From: Lacrimispora xylanisolvens | GTDB taxonomy: Bacteria > Bacillota > Clostridia > Lachnospirales > Lachnospiraceae | Length of the DNA: 64,000 nucleotides | Assembly: GCF_002934545.1 (NCBI RefSeq) | Contig: NZ_PTJA01000006.1 | Location: 248,001 to 312,000, forward strand | Reading direction: 5' to 3' | Part shown: positions 17,415-25,026 of the stretch, in pieces | How positions within the stretch are numbered: position 1 is the stretch's first letter | How the letters are laid out: each line of letters starts with the position of its first letter | Made by a program: the position numbers and the translations under genes | The notes under the pieces: model-generated | The model's database searches: none | Told to the model about the DNA's origin: nothing | What the model saw: only the letters and a program-made list of their open reading frames with translations

Positions 17415-17780
17415 ATGTCAAATATTCAACAAGAAATACCAGGAGTAGAATCAGTTCCTACTGGTGATGGCGCCGTAGCCTGTTGCTATAGGATGCCCGA
17501 AATTGAACGTAGTAAGTCAGAAAAACTTATACCAGGAATTGAGACACTTCCTACTGGTGATGGCTCCTTAGGCTGTTGTTTTAGAATGCCAGAGTCCGAA
17601 CGTAAGTCAGAAAAATTTGTGCCGGGTATTGAGACACTTCCTACTGGTGATGGCGGCTTAGGCTGTTGCTATAGAATGCCAGAGTTTGAACGTAAGTCAG
17701 AAAAATTTGTGCCGGGTATTGAGACACTTCCTACTGGTGATGGCGGCTTAGGCTGTTGCTATAGAATGCCAGAATCTTAG
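17415..17780 (+). CDS. Multi-core RiPP precursor peptide with four CC(Y/F)RMPE repeats
   Basis: A 121-residue peptide made almost entirely of four repeats. Each unit reads PG(I/V)E(T/S)(L/V)PTGDG, two variable residues, (G/A)CC(Y/F)RMPE. The Cys pairs fall at 23-24, 54-55, 84-85 and 114-115 (spacing 31, 30, 30). Linkers are ERKSEKF-like. There is no signal peptide and only a 7-residue preamble. ATG 17415 follows GGAGG by 6 nt; an extended upstream frame lacks the motif. A radical SAM/SPASM enzyme follows 144 bp downstream, so this is most likely its substrate, with each repeat as one core. I know no described family with this core. Confidence 0.8.
   Translation: MSNIQQEIPGVESVPTGDGAVACCYRMPEIERSKSEKLIPGIETLPTGDGSLGCCFRMPESERKSEKFVPGIETLPTGDGGLGCCYRMPEFERKSEKFVPGIETLPTGDGGLGCCYRMPES
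17598..17777 (+). repeat. Two near-identical 90-bp tandem repeats inside precursor gene
   Basis: The unit at 17598-17687 is repeated at 17688-17777 with almost no change; a more diverged copy precedes it. The low divergence even at silent positions indicates recent duplication or conversion of the last two cores. Confidence 0.85.
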
Positions 17781-17851
17781 ATAGTAGGTTAATAGAATTC
17801 ATTTCGACATACAATTCGTTGGTTGTTAAGTCTATGTAAGTATCGTTTTTA

Positions 17852-17883
17852 GCTGGAGTAATATAAATTAATATTACTCCAGC
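17852..17883 (+). terminator. Perfect hairpin between precursor and maturase genes
   Basis: GCTGGAGTAATAT at 17852-17864 pairs perfectly with 17871-17883 around a 6-nt loop, followed by AATGTTTATTTTTTA. It would terminate or attenuate transcription so that much more precursor than enzyme is made. The SD and ATG of the enzyme lie 40 bp further on. Confidence 0.8.
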
Positions 17884-17923
17884 AATGTTTATTTTTTAAC
17901 AAAATATTTCTAGGAGAAGAGTA

Positions 17924-19255
17924 ATGAATAATAAAGACCAATTATATTACGTTAACAATGAAACAATTTTACGAAACGAACCTAATTACTATAATACTAA
18001 ATATATTTATAACAGGAAAACATGTAAAACATATATTTTGAATAATACAGAATTTTTATTGATTGAATCTTTAACTTCAAGTCCCAAAATTTTATCTGAA
18101 ATATCTAAAAACTTTTCATACCTTAATTCATCTCAGCTAACTAAAATACTTGAAAATTTTATAAAGAAAAACATTATAACCACAAATATCAGTTCCTCAG
18201 AAAAAACTATTAAAAATAAAAAGTTATTACCTTCTGTCAGATACCCTGTACCGGTAATGACATTTCCATCGGAAATAGATATAAGTCTTACAAGACGATG
18301 TCAATTAAATTGTATTCATTGTAATATGGATGCTAATATTAATAATAAAAACGAAATAGAACCAGAACAATGGTACAGCATATTCGATCAACTCGAAGAA
18401 AATAAAGCCATGAAAATTACAGTTAGTGGTGGAGAACCATTAATGTATCCATATATTAATAATATAATAGATAATTTATCTAATAGAAATTTATTAAAAG
18501 TTCTTTTAACAAATGGAGTAGCTATAACAAATGAAATAGCTGAAAAATTAGCAAAAGCTGAATTTAATGTAGTCATGTCTCTTGATGGTGCAGACTCAAA
18601 AACTCATGATATATTTAGAGGCTCAAATGGAGCATTTAATAAAACTCTTAATGCTCTTGATTTATTAAGAAATTTTAATATAAATGTACATTTGACTACA
18701 GTCTTAAATAAAAAGAACATTAATCAAATTGAACAAATCATTTCTATTGCCGAATCAAAGGGAGTAAAATTACTCAATTTAGTACTTTTAGATACAATTG
18801 GGAGAGGCAAAAATGCAATTGACTGGATAATTTCTAAAGATGAATACTTACAATTAAAAGAAAGCATAAATACTAGAATAGATAATAATAGTTTAAAGAT
18901 AGAGATAGATAATCCTAAAAAGTATTTAGCTGATGATACGACAGCTTTGTTCTGTAAGGCAGGTACATTTGGTATGGCAATAGATTGCGATGGTAAAGTA
19001 TTTCCGTGCAATTTATGTTACAAAAATGATTTTAATTTAATTGGAGATGCGACTGAATCTAGTTTACTGCAAATCTGGCATAATGATAATTGGAATCTAT
19101 TTAGGGGAGAGATTAATTTAGGAAATCTTACAGTATGTAATAAATGTGAAAAGAATAATAAATGTAGTTTAAAAGCATGCAGAGGTAAGTCATTTATTGA
19201 AGGCGATGTCTATGGGCGACCATATGGATGTCCTGAAGTTAGTGACTTTGTTTAA
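17924..19255 (+). CDS. Radical SAM/SPASM peptide maturase
   Basis: A 443-residue enzyme. Residues about 20-95 look like a PqqD-like RiPP recognition winged helix (YILNNTEFLLIESL and SQLTKILENFIKKNII). The radical SAM core has C126-x3-C130-x2-C133 in RRCQLNCIHC and a glycine-rich VSGGEPLMYP. The last 110 residues form a SPASM domain with many Cys (FCKAG, CDGKVFPCNLC, VCNKCEKNNKCSLKACRG, GCPE) for auxiliary Fe-S clusters. It should modify the repeat precursor upstream, for example by a thioether, C-C crosslink or other radical chemistry; the product is not predictable. AGGAGA precedes ATG 17924. The codon use is very AT-rich, unlike the ICE core. Confidence 0.9.
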   Translation: MNNKDQLYYVNNETILRNEPNYYNTKYIYNRKTCKTYILNNTEFLLIESLTSSPKILSEISKNFSYLNSSQLTKILENFIKKNIITTNISSSEKTIKNKKLLPSVRYPVPVMTFPSEIDISLTRRCQLNCIHCNMDANINNKNEIEPEQWYSIFDQLEENKAMKITVSGGEPLMYPYINNIIDNLSNRNLLKVLLTNGVAITNEIAEKLAKAEFNVVMSLDGADSKTHDIFRGSNGAFNKTLNALDLLRNFNINVHLTTVLNKKNINQIEQIISIAESKGVKLLNLVLLDTIGRGKNAIDWIISKDEYLQLKESINTRIDNNSLKIEIDNPKKYLADDTTALFCKAGTFGMAIDCDGKVFPCNLCYKNDFNLIGDATESSLLQIWHNDNWNLFRGEINLGNLTVCNKCEKNNKCSLKACRGKSFIEGDVYGRPYGCPEVSDFV

Positions 19256-19506
19256 TAATTATAATATCTAGGCTCTTGATTTGCATATTGAGGAAAAACT
19301 ACCGAAAGTTCAACAATATAATATATATAATACTTTAGTAGCTATTATGGGGAAGATAATAAAAAATAGTAATTTAAATTATTAGAAAAAATATCCCAAA
19401 ACATGCGCGAGAACCAATGAATAATGGCCTTACCTATGTATTAAGACCGTTTCAAGAGTGGGGGAAGAAATCTCTGTAAAAACAGATCTTCTATGATAAG
19501 CGGTAG

Positions 19507-19540
19507 GGCTGAAGGCTTCTTAATGAGTTTTCAGCCTTTA
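19507..19540 (+). terminator. Hairpin downstream of maturase gene
   Basis: GGCTGAA at 19507-19513 pairs with TTCAGCC at 19530-19536, followed by TTTAGTTTAT. It lies 250 bp after the maturase stop. The rest of the gap 19256-19617 holds no supported gene. Confidence 0.5.
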
Positions 19541-19617
19541 GTTTATATATACCCTATGGATCAGGGTATGTCAAGAGCAGGCGGTGTTCTCGCCTGTCTT
19601 TCACCCAATTATAATAA

Positions 19618-19922
19618 TTAGCCAGGTAAGCGTCCCTCGTACATAATACTCAGTTCTCCATATATCTGGCCCCAGTTACGGATCGACATGGTCCATTTCT
19701 TAGTGGCTTCAAATGTAGATAAATACAGGGCTTTTAACAGCGCTCCATCACTTGGAAACATACTCCTTTGACGATTCAGTTTTCGGTAGGTTGCTTTGAC
19801 TTTCTATTGCATTTGTGGTACTATGCTGATATCAGTATAAGTGGTATGACCCGTTCTTCAATACCAGAAATGTCACGTTGATATTTGGGAACAATTTGGA
19901 GTTTAGTTTTTATTTTACCATC
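19618..19922 (-). pseudogene. IS256-family transposase remnant with internal deletion
   Basis: The minus strand encodes an N-terminal piece (LQIVPKYQRDISGIEERVI), then jumps to the C-terminal IS256 hallmark (STTNAIES) and, after a frameshift, to YRKLNRQRSMFPSDGALLKA and RNWGQIYGELSIMYEGRLPG with stop at 19618. Most of the catalytic region between these pieces is missing. It is dead debris of an insertion sequence that once sat beside the peptide island. Confidence 0.85.
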
Positions 19923-19971
19923 TATTATTCTATAAATCTATACAAATATGACAATATTACCGCAATGCAAT

Positions 19972-20709
19972 TTAAATCGAGAGTACATTACCCCTATAAT
20001 TTACCCCGGCCTTCTCAGCTTGTCTCATCTGATTCTTTCTCTCAATGGTATATACCTTATTGCCTTTTTTGAATCTGCTCCCCGTCTGCTTAAACCAAAA
20101 GGGTATGTCGTATTCCATACATTGCTGCATGGTATTTAATATCCAAGCAAAATCGCAAATTCTAGCCTCATTCCCCGATTCTCCACCACAAGTAACCTGT
20201 TCTATTTTTCCCATGGACAGATAACTCCGGATGTTTATTGGCTCCAACATTGGTTCATGAATAATCATCCGATGCTTAATTGGCAGTTCCATGAAAATAG
20301 GTAAGCGATAATCTGCACGGTTCTGGTTCTCACATGTGCAACAGATTGTGACATTGTTGTAGCCATCTCTCCAGTCTTCTGGTAGTCCGACATCGAACCG
20401 GTGAATTCTCTTTGTAATAATTACAAACTGTAAATCGCTTCGCTCTCGGATCATCTCCCACGCTTTAGCACGCCATGCATCTGCTTCCTCCAAGAAAAAG
20501 TCAGAAGTCATGCAAGTATATACACATTCTCTAACAGGTTGTAACTTATACTCTCGCTTACGGTCACGCTTAACTGGCAAATCAAAGCTTGCCGTCCTTG
20601 TCACAATACTACTATCCTTACCAAATTCTGCATCTCTACGATAAACATAGCAATTCATACAGCCAGGACTTATTTTTTTGCATCCATGCCATGGATTCCA
20701 AACTGCCAT
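19972..20709 (-). CDS. DUF5131 (phage Gp37/Gp68-like) protein
   Basis: A 245-residue protein beginning AVWNPWHGCKKISPGCMNCYV, the Cys motif of the DUF5131/phage Gp37-Gp68 family, which is distantly radical-SAM-like. Later segments FVIITKRIHRF, WVTCGGESG-type IEQVTCGGESGNEAR and the tail PFWFKQTGSRFKKG also match the family as I know it. It is common on phages and ICEs, but its biochemical role is not established. The stop lies about 50 bp from the IS256 remnant. Cargo gene. Confidence 0.8.
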   Translation of the reverse strand: MAVWNPWHGCKKISPGCMNCYVYRRDAEFGKDSSIVTRTASFDLPVKRDRKREYKLQPVRECVYTCMTSDFFLEEADAWRAKAWEMIRERSDLQFVIITKRIHRFDVGLPEDWRDGYNNVTICCTCENQNRADYRLPIFMELPIKHRMIIHEPMLEPINIRSYLSMGKIEQVTCGGESGNEARICDFAWILNTMQQCMEYDIPFWFKQTGSRFKKGNKVYTIERKNQMRQAEKAGVNYRGNVLSI

Positions 20710-20765
20710 TTCACCGCCTCCTTATAGAACAATATTATGAATGTTTTTTTACTGAGGAACCAGAA

Positions 20766-21188
20766 TTAACCCGCATTATATACCATTAGATACTCGTTCT
20801 CACCAGTTTCTTTTTCTGTTAAATAATTTTCAATACAAAAACCCTCTTTTTTATAGAAAGTCACCGCACCGTTATTCTTTTCATAGACATGTAAGGATAA
20901 TCTCTTTTTTCGCTTCATTGCATCTATCAACTGATGACCAATCCCTTGTCCTTGATGGCCTTCTGCCACAAAAATTCCAGCTATATAATCTGCATCCATT
21001 CCGATAAATCCCAGTATTTCATTTCCAACCTCATACACGTATACTTCCGCATTGGGTAATATGGCTCTTACAGATTTATAATTATTTTTCCAATAGGATT
21101 CTTCTATAAATGAATGGGCGTTTACATCCCCCTCCAGCCAGATCTCCATGATTCTATCTACATCTTTAAACTCAAATAATCGTATCAT
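20766..21188 (-). CDS. GNAT-family N-acetyltransferase
   Basis: A 140-residue GNAT. The start ATG 21188 gives MIRLFEFKDVDRIMEIWLEG, the usual N-terminus; a longer frame has no support. The acetyl-CoA loop is EGHQGQGIGHQLID, with IAGIFVA before it and LHVYEKNNGAVTFYKKEGF after it, the pattern of YjaB-like proteins. AGGAAGATGTG lies upstream. The substrate is unknown. Cargo gene in the variable part of the ICE. Confidence 0.85.
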   Translation of the reverse strand: MIRLFEFKDVDRIMEIWLEGDVNAHSFIEESYWKNNYKSVRAILPNAEVYVYEVGNEILGFIGMDADYIAGIFVAEGHQGQGIGHQLIDAMKRKKRLSLHVYEKNNGAVTFYKKEGFCIENYLTEKETGENEYLMVYNAG

Positions 21189-21378
21189 CACATCTTCCTC
21201 CCACATCTCTTCTAACATTATAACTGAGTATATCGTGGAGTGCAATATGCAAAAGAACATTTGTTCTGTTTTAATTAGATTAGTTTTTCTGCAATCATAA
21301 TCAATAATAATTCTTAGCTACTACGCAGGTCTTTGAATATCACCGTTTTGCAGAAAAAAGTTTTGCCAAAGTATCTAT

Positions 21379-21534
21379 TTAACCCTTTTTTATTAAAAAG
21401 GAACTTATCAAAGTTTTTTTTATAAATTCTGCCATCTCTAAATTAGGTTCTAGCGCAAATGTTAAAGTTACCAATTTGTCATTTATCGTCAGTTTCAAGG
21501 AATTCTTTTTTAAATCATTATTTATTTCATTCAT
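21379..21534 (-). CDS. 51-residue element protein (TnpW-like pattern)
   Basis: A short gene, ATG at 21534 with AGGAGG 8 nt upstream. The protein has a beta-hairpin-like KLTINDKLVTLTFALEP and an amphipathic C-terminal helix (LEMAEFIKKTLISSFL). Small proteins of this layout occur in Clostridia conjugative transposons. Function unknown. Confidence 0.6.
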   Translation of the reverse strand: MNEINNDLKKNSLKLTINDKLVTLTFALEPNLEMAEFIKKTLISSFLIKKG

Positions 21535-22238
21535 TGCAATGCCTCCTACCTGCTAAACCGTGAGATCCGCCATGGACTCTGTCGAAATTAAATTTCTTAG
21601 ATACAGTCGTGTAGATACGATTACTTAGAATTCGGAAGAATCCATGACTGTCCAACCATATATAAGAACAGCAAAGTTTTCCTCTGCCTGTTAAAAATAA
21701 CGGACATATTTACATTCTTTTTCATTTATTCATAGATTTTCCTATACTATGTCTGTTTAAATTCATTTCACAGGAATGCGGCAGGGCAATCTTGCTCTGC
21801 CACATGATCTCTAAAATGAATATTTCTACTTATTCTTCATTTTTGCATTTTTATTCGACATAACTTCCCAAAACGCAAAGAACCAATTGATTCTTCTATA
21901 GGGCGGCAACAGTAACGGCCTGTCGGTTAAACGGGCCTCATAGGAATTTCACCTCTCTCAGGATCTCTGCGAGCCGCCCCCATTGCGATGTCTGTGGCTG
22001 GACGGAAGTAGCATTAGCACTGTCCATTTCATTGCGAAACAGTCCACCATAGACTGTTTTATGACCAGGCGTTCTCGCTCATCACCTTCGATGCCATCGG
22101 TTCGACGGATGTTTCTCAACCTTCCGCAGGCAGTTCTGGCGCGCCCGTCAATGTCGCTGCCGCTTTTACACGGCTGGACAGATCATGTATTAATGCTGCC
22201 GGATATGAAGTTTTCAAGGAGCAATAGAAGGAATAGAT
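21535..22238. other. Long gap with possible decayed coding sequence
   Basis: No intact gene is supported in 700 bp. The right half is GC-richer than its surroundings. On the plus strand a frame at about 22040-22238 reads FDAIGSTDVSQPSAGSSGAP and NAAGYEVFKEQ before a stop, and an upstream fragment in another frame reads RPHCDVCGWTEVALALS. This could be a frameshifted gene remnant, but I cannot name it. Confidence 0.35.
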
Positions 22239-22276
22239 AACCCCCCTCACTTACTTTCACGTCAAGCGAGGGGGTT
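22239..22276. terminator. GC-rich hairpin 3' of sigma-like gene
   Basis: AACCCCCCTC at 22239-22248 pairs with GAGGGGGTT ending at 22276. It lies just downstream of the leftward sigma-like gene and upstream of T-containing sequence on that strand. Confidence 0.6.
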
Positions 22277-22290
22277 GAGCGGAATAATTT

Positions 22291-22740
22291 TTAATTTTCC
22301 ATCAGTTTCTTTAATTTGCTAAGGATTCTTACCTTTCGATCATGTATGGTTCTCTGTGCAATATTTATTTCTCTAGATATTTGATGTTCGCTTTTTCCTT
22401 TGAAAAACAGCTCTTTTATCAGTTCTTGCTCCTTTGGTGTAAGCATTTCTAAGCAGGAAAGCATTTTTTCAATTAACACCGCTTGGACTGCAGCATCTTC
22501 AACACTTATTTCATCCGATGCAAACTGGTGATTTGAGTCCTCCAGACGTTCAAAGGAATCCTCCCTGCTGGGAATGAGAGTAATTGCACAGCTAACGCAG
22601 TCAATTTGGTAACGTTCCACCTTTAAGTCGTACTGCTGATACTCCATTTTGCGGTCACTTTTTTCCAGTACCTCAATAACCGCATCACTTGCTTCGGGAT
22701 ACCTCTCCCGATAATTAATTCTTCTGATTCTTTTTGCCAT
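22291..22740 (-). CDS. Sigma-70 family (region 4) ICE regulator
   Basis: A 149-residue protein starting at ATG 22740 (MAKRIRRINYRERYPEAS), with GGAGG 8 nt upstream. The C-terminal third is a sigma region 4-like HTH: MLTPKEQELIKELFFKGKSE followed by HQISREINIAQRTIHDRKVR. The central part is acidic. Such short sigma-like proteins are standard in Tn916 and Tn1549-like elements, where they are thought to control transfer or recombination genes. Terminator hairpins lie on both sides, so it is probably monocistronic. Confidence 0.8.
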   Translation of the reverse strand: MAKRIRRINYRERYPEASDAVIEVLEKSDRKMEYQQYDLKVERYQIDCVSCAITLIPSREDSFERLEDSNHQFASDEISVEDAAVQAVLIEKMLSCLEMLTPKEQELIKELFFKGKSEHQISREINIAQRTIHDRKVRILSKLKKLMEN

Positions 22741-22898
22741 TTGGCTTGTCCTCCATTTCATGATTTTCAAAATCAAAGAATGAAGAACAAGCGGTGGAGA
22801 CCTGCATCGGGGTATTGACGGGGTTCTGTATAAAGCGACTTTTTCAGTGACTTCTTTTGTATTATTTAGTCGTTGAAACAGTATTATTGTCGAAACAA

Positions 22899-22941
22899 AA
22901 AAATCAGTACTACGCCAGGTTAGGTGCAGTACTGATTTTTT
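22899..22941. terminator. Strong bidirectional terminator
   Basis: AAAAATCAGTACT (about 22899-22911) pairs with AGTACTGATTTTTT (22928-22941). The stem has A and T runs on both sides and can stop transcription in either direction. It isolates the sigma-like gene from the riboswitch transcript upstream. Confidence 0.85.
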
Positions 22942-22987
22942 ATTATATTTATTTGTAGGTGGGCAAAGTGTATGTACTCGGCTGTCT

Positions 22988-23083
22988 TTATCTCCACCTC
23001 AAAACACAGTTGTTGGAATGAAGCATACAGATACCCCTCTTATTTAAGCAATAAGCAAACACCGGTATCTTAATTTCTTCCAT
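22988..23083 (-). CDS. Possible 31-residue ORF below the riboswitch
   Basis: This is the only reading frame between the c-di-GMP riboswitch and the terminator. It starts MEEIKIPVFAYCLNKRG and ends NCVLRWR. No convincing ribosome binding site precedes it, so it may not be translated. It is listed only because nothing else follows the riboswitch. Confidence 0.2.
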   Translation of the reverse strand: MEEIKIPVFAYCLNKRGICMLHSNNCVLRWR

Positions 23084-23145
23084 GTTTAAAAGGTGTTAAA
23101 AAAGACAGAATCCTACTCTCAAATGAGGAGAAGTGCCATAAAGCT

Positions 23146-23236
23146 TTTTCTGGCGGCTAGGCTATCATAGTGCAAGAAACACCTTAGATCCTTGGCTTTG
23201 CGTCCCCGTTTTTCAACTGGTTTGCCTTTGACATAT
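23146..23236 (-). promoter_or_regulatory. c-di-GMP-I (GEMM) riboswitch aptamer
   Basis: On the minus strand the GEMM-I landmarks occur in order: AAAGGCAAACC, a GAAA-type loop in GTTGAAAAAC, CGGGGACGCAAAGCC, GGATCTAAGG, then CTATGATAGCC and TAGCCGCC. These match the conserved core of class I cyclic di-GMP riboswitches, including the GGCAAACC/GGGACGCAAAGCC pair that forms the ligand pocket and tetraloop receptor. A U-run follows near 23098-23103, but the expression platform is not resolved. The only thing downstream before a strong terminator is a 31-codon frame. Confidence 0.85.
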
Positions 23237-23625
23237 TTTATTGTGAATAAAACTATTTCTTATGACTACGGGTACTTCTGTTCTTAACGAATCAGATATA
23301 ACCATACACACACATTGAACATTATAAAACTTGTTAATAATCACAAACACAGCTATCCTTTAAGAAATTCACTAATAATAAAGGAATGCGTTTGTTATTT
23401 TCTGTAACTATATAAATTATAACATGCAAATAACATGAAAACAACGAATAACGACAATTAATACTATCGTTTGATGTGCAAAACGCACTAATTTTATCGT
23501 ATATGGAAGATTTTAAAGACAATGCAACTAACTGATAAGGATAGATATATCTTTGGTATATCTCAAACTGTAGACAAACTATATTTTAAAAATTTCTTTA
23601 TTCAAGTGATGAATAAAAATACAAA
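23237..23625. other. AT-rich gap upstream of the riboswitch
   Basis: About 390 bp without a supported gene. Its left part must contain the riboswitch promoter if the switch is active. An antisense frame here looks random. Confidence 0.4.
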
Positions 23626-23654
23626 CCACCAGATATTTTTTTGATATCTGGTGG
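23626..23654 (-). terminator. Terminator of lipoprotein gene
   Basis: CCACCAGATAT at 23626-23636 pairs perfectly with ATATCTGGTGG at 23644-23654. On the minus strand it is followed by TTTGTATTTTTATTC. It lies 16 bp after the lipoprotein stop. Confidence 0.85.
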
Positions 23655-23669
23655 CTTATTATTCAGTAG

Positions 23670-24191
23670 TTAATATTTAGTGTAATATTCATGTATAGGT
23701 ATTTCGATAATGTCTTTTATGTAATATTCAATCTCTTGAGTTGACTGCAAATATTTGGCTGTATTTATAGTGCCGTTGTAAAAATTAAGGGTTATCACAT
23801 TATCTTGTACGCTATAAGTTCCCTCATATCCGTCGGACTCCTCTGTAGTTATGCCAATGTACCGCTTAAATGTGGCATCATCATTGAAAGTCAACGTTCC
23901 ACCATACTGTATTCCTGTACCATATAACTCTTGGAGAGAATAGTCCTCACCTGTATTTGCATTTTTGGCATAACTTATCATCCAAGTTCCCATTATATAT
24001 TCAAGGACGTTATCTTTAACAGAAGGCGAGTCTGTAGCACTTGATGTTGTTATTGGGTCTATCTCTGGCGTATTTGTTGGTTTTATTACTTCGGTTGTCA
24101 TTGACGGATTAGAATTAATGCTGAATCCATTATCACACCCTGCAAGTATTAAGACCATAACACAGGTTAAAAATATAGTGATTTTTCTCAT
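23670..24191 (-). CDS. Putative lipoprotein, unknown function
   Basis: A 173-residue protein from ATG 24191 (AGGAGG 8 nt upstream). The signal sequence MRKITIFLTCVMVLILAGC ends in a lipobox LAGC, so it should be lipidated at Cys19 and anchored outside the membrane. A Thr/Ser/Pro-rich spacer (about 25-60) leads to a beta-rich domain (IMGTWMISYAKN, GGTLTFNDDATFKRYI, GTYSVQDNVITLNF) with the layout of small lipocalin-like domains of Clostridia lipoproteins. It is monocistronic with its own terminator. Confidence 0.75.
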   Translation of the reverse strand: MRKITIFLTCVMVLILAGCDNGFSINSNPSMTTEVIKPTNTPEIDPITTSSATDSPSVKDNVLEYIMGTWMISYAKNANTGEDYSLQELYGTGIQYGGTLTFNDDATFKRYIGITTEESDGYEGTYSVQDNVITLNFYNGTINTAKYLQSTQEIEYYIKDIIEIPIHEYYTKY

Positions 24192-24208
24192 GACACTGCC
24201 TCCTGTCT

Positions 24209-24408
24209 TCAATAAGTTCTTTTATAGTCATCATCATAGTTTTCTGTAATTAATACTTCTCTTAAATTATCGAAGAAATCTGTTATATTTCCATCCATAT
24301 ATTCTTCGAACGGATTAATTATAGTAATGCAATGAATTTAGTTTAGAAACGAATTCTATTCTTTCTAAAATCATTCGAATTTTTCGCATATGCTCTATGC
24401 TTATACAT
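24209..24408 (-). pseudogene. Possible frameshifted small gene
   Basis: An SD (AGAAGGAG) and ATG at 24408 start a 21-residue frame (MYKHRAYAKNSNDFRKNRI) that stops at 24343. Coding-like sequence resumes in another frame (NPFEEYMDGNITDFFDN, ending DDDYKRTY at 24209). It may be one small gene broken by a frameshift just upstream of the lipoprotein gene. Weak evidence. Confidence 0.3.
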
Positions 24409-24465
24409 TGGGACTCCTTCTCTTAATTCTTAGTTTCTTGATTATACCAAAGTAAAAAACAAAAA

Positions 24466-24505
24466 GGAAGCACTGTATATTTATTCTGATAAAATACAGT
24501 GCTTC
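24466..24505. terminator. Hairpin in the gap before the conjugation module
   Basis: GGAAGCACTGTAT at 24466-24478 pairs with ATACAGTGCTTC at 24494-24505. It sits in the 24409-24755 gap, which otherwise shows no gene. It may end leftward transcription from the conjugation operon. Confidence 0.65.
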
Positions 24506-24755
24506 ATAGTATAAATTACTTTGTATACAACCTGAGATATATCTCTGGTATATCTGATGTATTAATAATTATTAAGACTAATGTTCTTTTTCTGCCATTA
24601 ACTTTTCTTAGAGTGAGAAGTTCTCATTCTCGGTGCATCACGAACCAAGGCACGGTCCATGAAAAATGCAGACTAATCTCTTGGTGTAATAATGTACTTT
24701 AAAACCTTAACCACCCCAACCAACAGCATAAAAAAAATTCATACTAAATATCCGA

Positions 24756-25022
24756 TTATTGCGGGTTGCTGTTCAAAAAATAGAGATTGCTGCTCTTGCC
24801 GCCGTTCTCCCTCCAGCGCTGCTCCTTACGAAGGTAGCCGCTTTTCTCCAAATCTGACAATGCCCTCTTTACGGTGCTTCTGGAAAGATTCAGTTCTCTG
24901 GCAATGGTACCAATTGCCGGATAGCATTTGCGGTTATGATCAGCCCTGTCATGGAGATACATGAATACGGATTTTGCCCGGTGAGGCAACTCAGATTGGT
25001 ACACAGATGTAAAATAGGCCAT
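24756..25022 (-). CDS. HTH_36-type DNA-binding protein
   Basis: An 88-residue protein with a winged-helix/HTH of the replication-initiator type: RAKSVFMYLHDRADHNRKCY, then PAIGTIARELNLSRSTVKRA and LSDLEKSGYLRKE. It lies 4 bp after the VirD4-like gene and is the last gene of the conjugation operon. Similar proteins occur at this position in Tn1549-like ICEs and probably regulate or assist element replication. Confidence 0.8.
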   Translation of the reverse strand: MAYFTSVYQSELPHRAKSVFMYLHDRADHNRKCYPAIGTIARELNLSRSTVKRALSDLEKSGYLRKEQRWRENGGKSSNLYFLNSNPQ

Positions 25023-25026
25023 ATTT

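Noticed and set aside
17415-17780. The repeats as a CRISPR-like array
   Set aside because: The 90-bp units are contiguous, in frame and coding; there are no variable spacers and no cas genes.
21983-22240. Rightward 85-residue frame
   Set aside because: Arg/Ser/Leu-rich and low complexity; a neighbouring frame looks more coding-like, so the region is described as decayed.
22988-23083. Bacteriocin-like reading of the 31-residue ORF
   Set aside because: No ribosome site, no leader or Gly-Gly motif, no transport genes; only kept as a weak ORF.
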